Origin: an uncultured Clostridia bacterium
Lineage (GTDB): Bacteria > Bacillota > Clostridia > Oscillospirales > Acutalibacteraceae
Assembly (NCBI GenBank): GCA_944380795.1
Contig: CALWIS010000023.1
Location: forward strand, 1 to 46,933
Reading direction: 5' to 3'
DNA: 46,933 bases
This document shows, in pieces, positions 24,376 to 32,721 of the stretch. Below the pieces are notes generated by a model. It was given only the letters and a program-made list of their open reading frames with translations. It made no database searches and was not told the origin of the DNA. The translations under genes were made by a program, and so were the position numbers. Position 1 is the stretch's first letter; every line of letters begins with the position of its first letter.

Positions 24376-27207
24376 TTGACAAGATATGATAAAATCGCCC
24401 AAATGAAACCAGAACAGAAAAACCACTGGATCGAGATTCCTGAGCTGACCCCCTGGAATGAGCGGGTGTTTGCCGAGATTGCTGTGGCCGAGGAATTGAA
24501 CCAAAAAGAGGGAGGAAAATACGACGAGCTGCTGGAGCAGGCAGTGGAATGCCTGTATCGTTCCCATGTGGAGCAGCACGCCTTGCCCGACAGCGTGTGT
24601 GAGGAAGCGGAAAAGATCCTGCTTCCCCTTAGCCCTGCCGCCAAGGCCCTAACCATGCACTGTGTGGCTCATGCCCATATCGACATGGACTGGATGTGGG
24701 GATACCATGAGACAGTGGACGTGTCCCTCAATACCTTCCGCACCATGCTGGACTTGATGAACGAGTATCCAGATTTTACCTTCTCCCAGTCGCAGGCCGC
24801 GGTATACCGTATTGCTGAGACCTACGATCCCGCCCTGTTTGAGGGCATCAAGCAGCGGATGCAGGAGGGCCGTTGGGAATTTGCCGGGTCCACCTGGGTG
24901 GAGTTGGACAAAAACCTGCCCAACCTGGAAAGCATGGCCCGGCATATCCTGTATACCCGCAAGTACTTAGGGGAGCATCTGGGGGTCTCCAAAAAAGATT
25001 TGCAGCTGGACTTCCATCCTGATACCTTTGGCCATGCTGCCAGTGTCCCCGAGATCATGGCGGCCGGCGGCATCCGCTGGTTCTACCACTGCCGCGGTCT
25101 GGACGGCCAGCAGCTCTACCGTTGGCGTGCCCCCTCCGGTGCGGAGGTCCTGGCCCTCAACGAACCGCTGTGGTATAACGACTGCATTCGGCCCATGTAC
25201 CTGCATATCGTGCCCCAGTTCTGCTTCCGCTATGGGGTGCAGGATATGATGAAGATCTACGGTGTGGGCGACCACGGCGGCGGACCTACCCGCCGGGACA
25301 TCGAGCGGATTCTGGAAATGCAGAAGTGGCCGGTGGCTCCCACCATCCGCTTCTCCACCTACCAGGAGTTCTTTAAGACGATTGAACCTTTCCGGGAGAA
25401 TCTGCCGGTTCTTACCGGTCAGCTTGGTCCCACCTTTACCGGCTGCTACACTTCTCAGTCCCGTATGAAGAGCAACAACCGCATGGGAGAGGACCGGCTG
25501 TATGAAGCAGAGATGCTCTCCGCCTATGCGAACAAGCGGGCAGGCGGCGCTGATTTTACCCGCCAGTACCGCACTGCTTGGGAGAATGTTCTGTTTAACC
25601 AGTTCCACGACATCCTCCCTGGTTCCAACACCCCGGACTCCTGCCACCACGCTTTGGGTTCCTTTGAGGAGACCATGTCTGCGGTGATGGCTGGCGCTGG
25701 TTCTTCTCTGCGGTCTTTTGCTGCTGCCATCGATACCTCCGGATTCTCCACGCCCGATGACCCCATGACTTCCCGTTCTGAGGGCGGCGGCGTAGGTATG
25801 GATATGAGTGAAAAGGGTCGCTTCCACCTGCCAGGCACCGAGCGCGGCAGAGGCAAAACCCGTCTCATCCACTTGTTCAACCCCACCTCCTATCGCCGTA
25901 AAGGCGTGGTGGAATTCACCCTTTGGGATTGGCCCGGTGACCCTGACCGAATTCAGGCAAAGGACGTGCAGGGCAATACAGTCTCCTGCCGGGTAGCCGG
26001 CCAGAGCGATGCTGGTTGGAGCCATCAGCGCACCGATGTGCTGGCAGAGGCAGATGTACCTCCTATGGGTTATACCACGCTGGAGCTTAGCGAAGCGCCA
26101 AAAACCAGCTTCTGCTTTGCCGCTATGCCCCCGGACCCCCGTGTGACCCGTTACCGCGCCAATGTTCTGGAAAATGATCTGGTGCGTATCCAGTTTGATG
26201 ACACCAACCTGTCTATCGTCTCCTGTTTTGATAAAGTGGAAGGTCGGGAACTTCTTTCCGCCCCTGCCGGGTTTGTGCTGTTCCACGAGCAGAAGGCCGA
26301 GGGAAAGGGTGTGCAGTCCGGTGGTAACGCTTGGGTAGAGGGTATCCTCACCCGTCCGGTAGATCTGCATGCTGCCGGTGTGGTCTCCCTGCGGGGACAA
26401 GAGCTGGAAGATAGCCTGCGCCGCCGTCTTCTCTATCAGATCGATTATAACGGTATGACAGTGGACGTGACAGCTTCTCTATATGATGGTTCCCCAGCCC
26501 TGCATCTTTCCGCCACCGTCAATGGACTGCCTATTGCCGACGGCACCGGTGTGCCCCACCTGAGTTTCCGCGCCCCGCTGGCGTACCCCCTCAGCCGTCT
26601 GCGCTGCGACCAGCAGATCGGCACCATGGACCGGGAACTGCAAGCCTTCCACGATGATTTTACCCGGAACTTTGTCTTTGGCGTACCCACTGCCGGAGAG
26701 CGGGGACTGGCTCTTCTTTCCGACTGCAAATACGGCTGCCGCGCCATGGATAATGCTTTGTATCTCTCCCTGCTGCGGGCTTCTTCCGGTCCCGACCGGT
26801 ATCCCGAGGTGGGCGAGCGGGTGTTCCGCATTGGTTTGGCCCCTACTTGTGGTTGCGGTACGGCCCTGAAAGAGCTGGGCGAGGGCTTTGTCCACTGGGA
26901 TCTGCCCTATGCCTCCAATACCGCCCATCCCGGTACGCTGCCCCTGGAAGAAAGCTGGTTCCAGGTGGAAGGGGACGCGGTGGTCTCCGGCGTCAAGTTA
27001 GCGGAGGAGGGAGATTCCCTAATTCTCCGTGTAGCCAACGCCCATACAGAGAAGGGAACGGAGGTCTGCCTGCGCTTCTCCTTCCCGGTAGAGGCCGCCG
27101 CCCTCACCGATTTGGCAGAGGAACCCCTTTCCTCTCTGCCGGTGGAAGAGAACAGCCTGCACCTTTCCCTGCTGCCTGGGCAGGTGGTAACGGTGTCTGT
27201 CCACTGA
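24376..27207 (+). CDS. Alpha-mannosidase, GH38
   Basis: 943 aa from TTG at 24376 (AGGGAGGGG 6 bases upstream). GH38 catalytic domain about 95-370: CVAHAHIDMDWMWGYHETVD supplies the His and Asp zinc ligands; LDFHPDTFGHAASVPEI holds the nucleophile-region Asp; YGVGDHGGGPTRRDIERI is also typical. The middle domain (NRMGEDRLYEAEMLSAYANK, LFNQFHDILPGSNTPDS) and beta-sandwich end complete the family plan. It cleaves alpha-mannosides from N-glycans. No signal peptide. Codons favour C/T third positions more than neighbouring genes. It ends at a strong bidirectional terminator. Confidence 0.95.
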   Translation: MTRYDKIAQMKPEQKNHWIEIPELTPWNERVFAEIAVAEELNQKEGGKYDELLEQAVECLYRSHVEQHALPDSVCEEAEKILLPLSPAAKALTMHCVAHAHIDMDWMWGYHETVDVSLNTFRTMLDLMNEYPDFTFSQSQAAVYRIAETYDPALFEGIKQRMQEGRWEFAGSTWVELDKNLPNLESMARHILYTRKYLGEHLGVSKKDLQLDFHPDTFGHAASVPEIMAAGGIRWFYHCRGLDGQQLYRWRAPSGAEVLALNEPLWYNDCIRPMYLHIVPQFCFRYGVQDMMKIYGVGDHGGGPTRRDIERILEMQKWPVAPTIRFSTYQEFFKTIEPFRENLPVLTGQLGPTFTGCYTSQSRMKSNNRMGEDRLYEAEMLSAYANKRAGGADFTRQYRTAWENVLFNQFHDILPGSNTPDSCHHALGSFEETMSAVMAGAGSSLRSFAAAIDTSGFSTPDDPMTSRSEGGGVGMDMSEKGRFHLPGTERGRGKTRLIHLFNPTSYRRKGVVEFTLWDWPGDPDRIQAKDVQGNTVSCRVAGQSDAGWSHQRTDVLAEADVPPMGYTTLELSEAPKTSFCFAAMPPDPRVTRYRANVLENDLVRIQFDDTNLSIVSCFDKVEGRELLSAPAGFVLFHEQKAEGKGVQSGGNAWVEGILTRPVDLHAAGVVSLRGQELEDSLRRRLLYQIDYNGMTVDVTASLYDGSPALHLSATVNGLPIADGTGVPHLSFRAPLAYPLSRLRCDQQIGTMDRELQAFHDDFTRNFVFGVPTAGERGLALLSDCKYGCRAMDNALYLSLLRASSGPDRYPEVGERVFRIGLAPTCGCGTALKELGEGFVHWDLPYASNTAHPGTLPLEESWFQVEGDAVVSGVKLAEEGDSLILRVANAHTEKGTEVCLRFSFPVEAAALTDLAEEPLSSLPVEENSLHLSLLPGQVVTVSVH

Positions 27208-27245
27208 TTTTGAGCTAAGAACAAAGATCCCGCCGTTGGGAAAAC

Positions 27246-27291
27246 AAAAATGCTGGATATGGTTGGTTTTCCATCCATATCCAGCATTTTT
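27246..27291. terminator. Bidirectional terminator between GH38 and GNAT genes
   Basis: AAAAATGCTGGATATGG (27246-27262) pairs perfectly with CCATATCCAGCATTTTT (27275-27291), a 17-bp stem ending in A/T on both sides. It serves the + strand GH38 and the - strand GNAT gene. Confidence 0.9.
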
Positions 27292-27331
27292 ATGCTTTCT
27301 TTGTGCTTTCTTTACTCAATAAATAGGAGGG

Positions 27332-27778
27332 CTATACTTGGCGCAGACAAAGTTCCAGTTCGTATACACCGCCAGCATGCGGTATGATGTTTCCTGTTGG
27401 CTCAAAGCCGTTGCGTTCATAGAGCCTCTTCGCTCCGTCATTGGTGCTGAGAATCCATAGCGAGGGGGATTCTGCGCATTTTTCAACAGCAAACAGAAGC
27501 AGCTGCGTTCCGTATCCTTTGTTCTGCTCATCGGGTAAAACATAAAGGTTTTCAATGAGGCTGCCGCGAACCGAGACAATTCCCACGGGTTTCTGGTCGA
27601 TCAGCATATAAAGCTGGGCCCCTTTTGCAATTTCTGCTTCCAGATAGCTTTTTTGCCGTTCGGGGGTATGGATTGCCAGAAACTCTGGGGAACAAATTTG
27701 TTTGTGGGATTCCTTCCAGCTTTCAGAATGGATAATCGCGGCCTGCATTATATCCCCTTGGGTAACCTGTTTTATCAT
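27332..27778 (-). CDS. GNAT-family N-acetyltransferase
   Basis: 148 aa from ATG 27778, which sits 8 bases after GGAAAGG; an ATG two codons earlier is too close. GNAT motif A is visible: IENLYVLPDEQNKGYGTQLL (acetyl-CoA pyrophosphate loop), followed by FAVEKCAESPSLWILSTND and the C-terminal AKRLYERNGFEPTGN. The substrate is unknown. It lies 79 bases downstream of birA on the same strand and may be cotranscribed with it. Confidence 0.88.
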   Translation of the reverse strand: MIKQVTQGDIMQAAIIHSESWKESHKQICSPEFLAIHTPERQKSYLEAEIAKGAQLYMLIDQKPVGIVSVRGSLIENLYVLPDEQNKGYGTQLLLFAVEKCAESPSLWILSTNDGAKRLYERNGFEPTGNIIPHAGGVYELELCLRQV

Positions 27779-27857
27779 ATTCATGACCTTTCCAATTCCT
27801 ATTTCATAGGTTCACGCTGTCAGGCGGGATCTTTGGTAAAAAAAGTTGCTCCGGCTG

Positions 27858-28838
27858 TTACGCTTCGCCGTAGATTCCTTGGACGGAGACTTCTCCGGAA
27901 TTGATAATCAGCTCACTGCCGTTGGACTGGCGTACAATAAGTTCGCCGGTATCGGTAATATCCTCTGCAATGCCGGAAAGGCGGATATTTCCCCGCTGGG
28001 TGCTCACCGGTTTGCCGATGGTCACACAGTTTTCCCGGTATTCTGCCAGTACCGCGCCGGTGCCTTTTTCTTCCTGCCGTTGAAGGAGCTCCTCCATCTC
28101 TCGGAGAATGGCTTGCAGCACGGTGGCCCGGGACCACTTTTTGCCGGTGGAAAGATAGAGAGAGGTCGCCTTCCAGGCGATGTCTTCCGGGAAGCTCTCG
28201 GTGTTGACATTGACTCCAATGCCGGGGATCACATACTCCACGCTTTCCATTTCCGCTGCCATTTCGGTTAAGATGCCGCACACCTTTTTTCCTTCAATGA
28301 CCACATCGTTGGGCCATTTGATCTGAGCCGGCAGACCGGTGAGGGCGTGGATAGCACGGGATACTGCCAAACCGGCAAACAGGGTCAGATTGGTTACCTG
28401 CTCCGGAGTGGCGTTGGGGCGCAGGAGCAAGGTGAACCACAGGCCGGTTTTGGGAGGGGATTTCCACACGCGGCCCAAACGCCCTTTACCTCCGGTTTGT
28501 TCCTCCGCCACAAAAACACTGCCGTGGGGGGCGCCTTCTTGGGCGCGGCGCTTGGCTTCATTATTGGTGGAATCCACGCTTTCCATGGTGTAGATTCGGG
28601 TGACCAGAGAGCCGGTAAGGCCGCTTCGGATGGCTTCTTCGGTGAGGATGTCCGGGCAAGAAACAAGGCGGTACCCTTTTCCAGTCACAGAATCGATCTC
28701 ATATCCCTGTTCCCGCAGGGCGGTAATAGCCTTCCACACCGCCGCCCTAGAAATATCCAGCTGCTCGCTAAGAGCCTCGCCCGAGAGATAGCCTCCATTT
28801 TCCTGTAAAGCCCGCAGGGCTTTTTCTTTTGTGCTCAT
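27858..28838 (-). CDS. birA: Biotin operon repressor / biotin--protein ligase
   Basis: 326 aa, the two-domain form. N-terminal winged HTH (about 1-65: EKALRALQENGGYLSGEALS, QLDISRAAVWKAITALREQG). Ligase core: VDSTNNEAKR, the biotin/ATP loop GGKGRLGRVWKSP, LPAQIKWPNDVVIEGKKVCG and IGVNVNTES. The C-terminal SH3-like domain has GKPVSTQRGNIRLSGIAEDI. It attaches biotin to carboxylase carrier proteins and represses biotin genes; none of those targets is in this window. Confidence 0.96.
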   Translation of the reverse strand: MSTKEKALRALQENGGYLSGEALSEQLDISRAAVWKAITALREQGYEIDSVTGKGYRLVSCPDILTEEAIRSGLTGSLVTRIYTMESVDSTNNEAKRRAQEGAPHGSVFVAEEQTGGKGRLGRVWKSPPKTGLWFTLLLRPNATPEQVTNLTLFAGLAVSRAIHALTGLPAQIKWPNDVVIEGKKVCGILTEMAAEMESVEYVIPGIGVNVNTESFPEDIAWKATSLYLSTGKKWSRATVLQAILREMEELLQRQEEKGTGAVLAEYRENCVTIGKPVSTQRGNIRLSGIAEDITDTGELIVRQSNGSELIINSGEVSVQGIYGEA

Positions 28839-28941
28839 ACTGTCACGTCCTTTACCGGGTTTGCTGCTATTATACCGTCTTTTTAAAGGAAAGAAAAGAG
28901 CGCGGCATCAAGAAATATTTTTTTATAATTCTTGTAAGCCG

Positions 28942-28970
28942 TTGCAACTCGTCTGAGAAAGAGATAAACT
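28942..28970 (+). promoter_or_regulatory. Sigma-A-type promoter of the esterase gene
   Basis: TTGCAA (28942-28947), 17-bp spacer, TAAACT (28965-28970), 66 bases before the start codon. Confidence 0.6.
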
Positions 28971-29035
28971 AATTGCTATGCGCATAAAGCGAAGTGCTTC
29001 ATGTACAGGAAAATTTTGATAGGGAGAGGATCGCC

Positions 29036-29827
29036 ATGTTGTTTGAATGTGAATTGTCTTCCCAGGTGCTGCACACGGCAGCCCGGGTGTTTGTTATCCT
29101 TCCGGAGTTGAAAACTTCTCCGGAAGGTGGGATATTACCGGCGGCAGAGCAAAAGTTCCCTGTGTTGTATCTGTATCATGGCGGCTATGATGATGGAAGC
29201 TGCTGGGTGCGCCGAACCAATATTGAGCGGTACGCCACTGAGAAGGGGTTGGCAGTCGTAATGCCCTCCGCAGGGAACAGCTACTACACCGATGCCGGTG
29301 TGGGACGGGAGTATTTTACTTTTATTTCCCAAGAACTTCCCCAGCTGGTACGGGGAATTTTCCCTCTCTCTGATAAGCGAGAGGAAAATTTTGTGGCCGG
29401 ACTTTCTATGGGCGGCTATGGTGCTTTTAAGATGGCCCTTACCTTCCCGGAACGTTTTGGTGCTGCGGTCTCCATGTCCGGTGTGCTGGATATCGTTCGC
29501 CGAGCCTGCCATCCTGCTCCAGGGGACACGGCTGTCATCGATTTTAAAGGTATTTTTCTGCAGGGACGCACATTGGAGGGGACAGATGACGATCTCTTTG
29601 CTTTATTGAAAAAACATTCCCCCGAAGAATTCCCCCGGCTCTATGCCTGCTGTGGGTTGGACGACCGTTTTCTGGAGGATAATCGGCGCTTCTGCTCTTT
29701 GGCACAGGAGCAAGGGGTCAAGGTGGATTATGAAGAGGCCCCCGGGGATCACGAATGGGATTTTTGGGAGTGTCATATCCGCAAGGCGTTGGACTGGATG
29801 CTCCCGGAGCCCCATTCTGCCTTATAA
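29036..29827 (+). CDS. Alpha/beta-hydrolase esterase (EstA/esterase D-like)
   Basis: 263 aa from ATG 29036 (GGGAGAGG 6 bases upstream); the frame extends 14 codons upstream without a ribosome site. The esterase/S-formylglutathione hydrolase-like fold is marked by YLYHGGYDDGSCWVRRTNIE (oxyanion region), GLSMGGYGAFKMAL (nucleophile Ser), a late Asp (GLDDRFLEDN) and the His in APGDHEWDFWE. It probably hydrolyses short acyl or acetyl esters, as in tributyrin esterases of Firmicutes. It is a single gene with its own promoter. Confidence 0.9.
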   Translation: MLFECELSSQVLHTAARVFVILPELKTSPEGGILPAAEQKFPVLYLYHGGYDDGSCWVRRTNIERYATEKGLAVVMPSAGNSYYTDAGVGREYFTFISQELPQLVRGIFPLSDKREENFVAGLSMGGYGAFKMALTFPERFGAAVSMSGVLDIVRRACHPAPGDTAVIDFKGIFLQGRTLEGTDDDLFALLKKHSPEEFPRLYACCGLDDRFLEDNRRFCSLAQEQGVKVDYEEAPGDHEWDFWECHIRKALDWMLPEPHSAL

Positions 29828-29884
29828 ATTTGATGATTTGGCTTATGTCAGAGAAAAGGGTCGTTTGGGTATTGTTTTGAGCAA

Positions 29885-29931
29885 TCTCTACAAATTGTTA
29901 GAATGCTCTTTACATACACAACATGTTGTAT
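29885..29931 (+). promoter_or_regulatory. Pair of NrdR boxes upstream of nrdD
   Basis: Box 2, ACACAACATGTTGTAT (29916-29931), closely follows the NrdR consensus ACACWATATATWGTGT. Box 1, TCTCTACAAATTGTTA (29885-29900), matches its inner positions. The box starts are 31 bp apart, the three-helical-turn spacing typical of NrdR sites. Box 2 fills the spacer of the promoter. NrdR represses ribonucleotide reductase genes when dATP is high. Boxes are seen; binding is inferred. Confidence 0.85.
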
Positions 29932-29937
29932 TATAAT
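29909..29937 (+). promoter_or_regulatory. Strong sigma-A-type promoter of nrdD
   Basis: TTTACA (29909-29914), 17-bp spacer, consensus TATAAT (29932-29937). NrdR box 2 occupies the spacer, so bound NrdR would block polymerase. Confidence 0.85.
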
Positions 29938-29940
29938 GAG

Positions 29941-30020
29941 TACTGTTCCCATTCCGGTGAATCCGCCGGCAGCGGGAAAGTTCGGGGCGTTCTCGGGCAA
30001 GCTACAGTAGAAGCCTGGAC
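29941..30020 (+). other. Structured 5' leader of nrdD
   Basis: From the expected transcription start, TACTGT (29941-29946) can pair with ACAGTA (30004-30009). Enclosed are TCCC/GGGA (29947-29950 with 29974-29977) with an inner CCGG/CCGG. An AAGCCTGGACTTG hairpin follows. Some words (CCGGTGAATCCG) recall cobalamin riboswitches, but the transcribed part is too short for one. No known class is assigned. Confidence 0.35.
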
Positions 30021-30052
30021 TTGAAGGAGTATCAGCAAGGAGGAAACCGGAA

Positions 30053-32368
30053 GTGGTTCAGCAAAAGACCAGTGGTGTAAAAACGATCATCAAACGCAAC
30101 GGGGCCAAGGTTCCGTTCGATTCCAATAAGATCCGCAATGCAATTTTAAAGGCCAATGTCCACACCCCAGGAGAGAAGATGTCGGAAGACAAGCTGGACG
30201 AGATCACACTGTTGGTGGTGGCGGTGTATGACCAGGCAGGGATTACCCCTACTGTGGAACAGGTGCAGGATACCGTGGAAGAAAAGCTTATCGAGTTTGA
30301 CCTTCCGCAAACTGCCAAAGCCTATATCCTGTATCGTGCTGAGCACCAGAAGATGCGGGAAATGGACGCCAACCTGATGAAGATCTACGAAAACCTCACT
30401 TTCCGCCCCAGCGCGGATGTAGATCTGAAGCGGGAGAACGCCAACATCGATGCCGATACCGCCATGGGCACCATGTTGAAATATGGTTCCGAGGGTGCTA
30501 AGGCTTTTTATGATGAATATGTGATTCCTCGGGAGATCGCGGAAGCCCATCAAAACGGCGATATCCATATCCACGATAAGGACTTTTACGCCCTGACAGA
30601 GACCTGCTGCCAGATCAATCTGCTGAAGCTGTTCCATAACGGCTTTTCCACGGGTCATGGATATCTGCGGGAGCCCAATGATATCCGCAGCTACTCTGCA
30701 CTGGCCTGTATCGCCATTCAGGCTAACCAGAACGAGATGCACGGCGGCCAGAGCATTCCCAATTTTGACTACTGCATGGCCCCCGGTGTAGCAAAGTCTT
30801 ACCGCAAGCTTTACTTTAAAGCTTTGACCCAGTATTTGCAGCTCCACGAAAACCTCAGTCATGAGGACGCTCAAGCACTGGTGGCTGCTATCCGTCAGGA
30901 TCTCGGGTCTGATATTACCCTCAGCGGTTCAGAGGCATACGGCAAAGAATTGGTGAAATACCTTCCTGTTCACCAGCAGGAGGGCGGTTACCAGACCATT
31001 TATGCGCAGACAGTAGAGGATGCGCACCGTTATGCCTGCGAAACGGCTTGGGATGAGACAGACAGTGCCACTTATCAGGCAATGGAAGCTCTGGTGCATA
31101 ATTTGAACACCATGAACTCCCGTGCCGGTGCCCAGGTTCCCTTTAGTTCGTTGAATTACGGCACCGATACCAGTGAAGAAGCCCGCATGGTCATCCGTAA
31201 CCTGCTGCTGGCTACGGAAGCTGGTTTGGGAGATGGAGAGACCCCGATTTTCCCAGTGCAGATCTTTAAGGTAAAGGAAGGGGTCAACTACAATCCCGGC
31301 GACCCCAACTACGACTTGTTCAAGCTGGCTATCCGGGTATCGGCCAAGCGATTGTTCCCCAACTTCAGCTTTTTGGATGCCCCCTTTAATCTGCAGTACT
31401 ATAAGCCCGGTGATTACGACAGCGAAGTGGCCTACATGGGCTGCCGTACCCGCGTGATGGGCAATACCTACGATCCCAGCCGGGAAGTGACCTGTGGCCG
31501 TGGTAACTTGAGCTTCACTTCTATCAACCTGCCCCGCCTGGGTATTGAAGCCCGTGGGGATATTAAAAAGTTCTACGAACTGTTGGATGACCGCATTGAC
31601 TTGGTGATCGAACAACTGCTGCACCGGTTTAAGATCCAGTGCAGCAAGAAAGTGTACAACTACCCCTTCCTGATGGGTCAAGGCGTGTGGATCGACTCCG
31701 AAAAGCTTGGCCGGGATGACACGGTAGCAGAGGTGCTGAAGCATGGCACCCTGAGTATCGGTTTCATCGGTTTGGCAGAAACGTTGAAGGTTCTTACGGG
31801 TAAGCATCACGGCGAAAGCGCCGAAAGCCAGAAGCTGGGCCTGGAGATCATTGGCCATATGCGCAAGCGTATGGATGATGAATCCGAAAAGACCCGTCTG
31901 AATTGGAGCCTGCTGGCTACCCCCGCTGAGGGCCTGAGCGGACGCTTTGTAAGCATCGATGCCAAAAAATACGGTAAAATTCCTGGTGTTACCGACCGGG
32001 AGTATTATACCAACTCTTTCCATGTGCCGGTGTATTACCCCATCAGTGCTTACCGTAAAATCCAGCTGGAGGCACCTTACCATGCGTTGACCAACGCAGG
32101 CCACATCAGTTATGTGGAAATGGACGGCGATGCCTGCAAGAATCTGGATGCCTTTGAGAGTGTGATCCGCTGCATGAAGGAGGCGGGCATCGGCTATGGT
32201 TCCGTAAACCATCCCGTGGATCGTGACCCGGTGTGCGGTTACAACGGCATTATCGGAGAAGTGTGCCCCCGCTGCGGACGCCGTGCTGGGGAATCCGTAA
32301 GCCGCGAAAAGCTGGATGAATTGCGGAAGAAATACCCCAATGTTCCCCAGTATCACTGTGATTGCTGA
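30053..32368 (+). CDS. nrdD: Anaerobic (class III) ribonucleoside-triphosphate reductase, main chain lacking the glycyl-radical loop
   Basis: 771 aa from GTG 30053 (AAGGAGG 9 bases upstream). N-terminal ATP-cone (about 8-100: IIKRNGAKVPFDSNKIRNAI). Reductase core: LTETCCQINLLKLFHNGF (Cys185/186), MNSRAGAQVPFSSLNYG, and the active-site loop AYMGCRTRVMGN (Cys464). A zinc-site region with Cys728, Cys738 and Cys741 (VCGYNGIIGEVCPRCG) follows, then a tail ending HCDC. In ordinary NrdD proteins the zinc site is followed by the glycyl-radical loop with an R-x-x-G-Y core. Here it is absent and the chain stops. The loop is encoded by the next gene. No nrdG activase gene is adjacent. It reduces NTPs to dNTPs under anoxia. 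Confidence 0.96.
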   Translation: MVQQKTSGVKTIIKRNGAKVPFDSNKIRNAILKANVHTPGEKMSEDKLDEITLLVVAVYDQAGITPTVEQVQDTVEEKLIEFDLPQTAKAYILYRAEHQKMREMDANLMKIYENLTFRPSADVDLKRENANIDADTAMGTMLKYGSEGAKAFYDEYVIPREIAEAHQNGDIHIHDKDFYALTETCCQINLLKLFHNGFSTGHGYLREPNDIRSYSALACIAIQANQNEMHGGQSIPNFDYCMAPGVAKSYRKLYFKALTQYLQLHENLSHEDAQALVAAIRQDLGSDITLSGSEAYGKELVKYLPVHQQEGGYQTIYAQTVEDAHRYACETAWDETDSATYQAMEALVHNLNTMNSRAGAQVPFSSLNYGTDTSEEARMVIRNLLLATEAGLGDGETPIFPVQIFKVKEGVNYNPGDPNYDLFKLAIRVSAKRLFPNFSFLDAPFNLQYYKPGDYDSEVAYMGCRTRVMGNTYDPSREVTCGRGNLSFTSINLPRLGIEARGDIKKFYELLDDRIDLVIEQLLHRFKIQCSKKVYNYPFLMGQGVWIDSEKLGRDDTVAEVLKHGTLSIGFIGLAETLKVLTGKHHGESAESQKLGLEIIGHMRKRMDDESEKTRLNWSLLATPAEGLSGRFVSIDAKKYGKIPGVTDREYYTNSFHVPVYYPISAYRKIQLEAPYHALTNAGHISYVEMDGDACKNLDAFESVIRCMKEAGIGYGSVNHPVDRDPVCGYNGIIGEVCPRCGRRAGESVSREKLDELRKKYPNVPQYHCDC

Positions 32369-32438
32369 CAAAATGATAAATTTCCTAAAAATAGAAACAA
32401 TAAGAATAAAACGATAAAAAACTAAGGAGATATGCGCT

Positions 32439-32606
32439 ATGACTGAAATGAGAAACCATAACGAAGAAAAGGCAATTGGCGAGGGCGTGGGCTTTGAGCG
32501 TATCCGCCGGATCACTGGCTACCTGGTAGGTACCACCGACCGTTGGAACAATGCGAAGCGTGCTGAGGAGCATGACCGTGTGAAGCACACCATTGGCAGA
32601 CAGTAA
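32439..32606 (+). CDS. Separate glycyl-radical domain of NrdD (55 aa)
   Basis: 55 aa from ATG 32439, with AAGGAGATATGCGCT directly upstream. Sequence MTEMRNHNEEKAIGEGVG is followed by FERIRRITGYLVGTTDRWNN and AKRAEEHDRVKHTIGRQ. This is the C-terminal glycyl-radical segment of class III reductases; the radical Gly would be Gly27 in RITGYLV. It is in a different frame from nrdD (start 70 bases after the nrdD TGA), so readthrough of the stop cannot join them. The pair shares a promoter and the terminator at 32617. It must dock into NrdD for activity, like the spare-part protein GrcA/YfiD for pyruvate formate-lyase. Docking is inferred. A single-base sequencing error cannot explain it, because frame, linker and start site all differ. 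Confidence 0.92.
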   Translation: MTEMRNHNEEKAIGEGVGFERIRRITGYLVGTTDRWNNAKRAEEHDRVKHTIGRQ

Positions 32607-32616
32607 AATCAACGAA

Positions 32617-32647
32617 GCAGGGCTGAGAGATTGGCCCTGCTTTTTTT
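32617..32647 (+). terminator. Rho-independent terminator of the split nrdD operon
   Basis: GCAGGGC (32617-32623) pairs with GCCCTGC (32634-32640), followed by TTTTTTT. It is 10 bases past the glycyl-radical gene, supporting one transcript for both parts. Confidence 0.95.
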
Positions 32648-32692
32648 AAAACTGATTTGTGGAAGATAGGAAAAGAAAATTTACAAAATTCG

Positions 32693-32721
32693 TTGTACTT
32701 GCTGGAAAAAGCGTGTATAAT
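32693..32721 (+). promoter_or_regulatory. Sigma-A-type promoter of glyA
   Basis: TTGTAC (32693-32698), 17-bp spacer, TATAAT (32716-32721), 56 bases before the glyA start. Confidence 0.75.

Noticed and set aside
29941..30020. Cobalamin riboswitch in the nrdD leader
   Set aside because: A few words resemble it, but the transcript starts too late to contain the complete fold and the full conserved core is absent.
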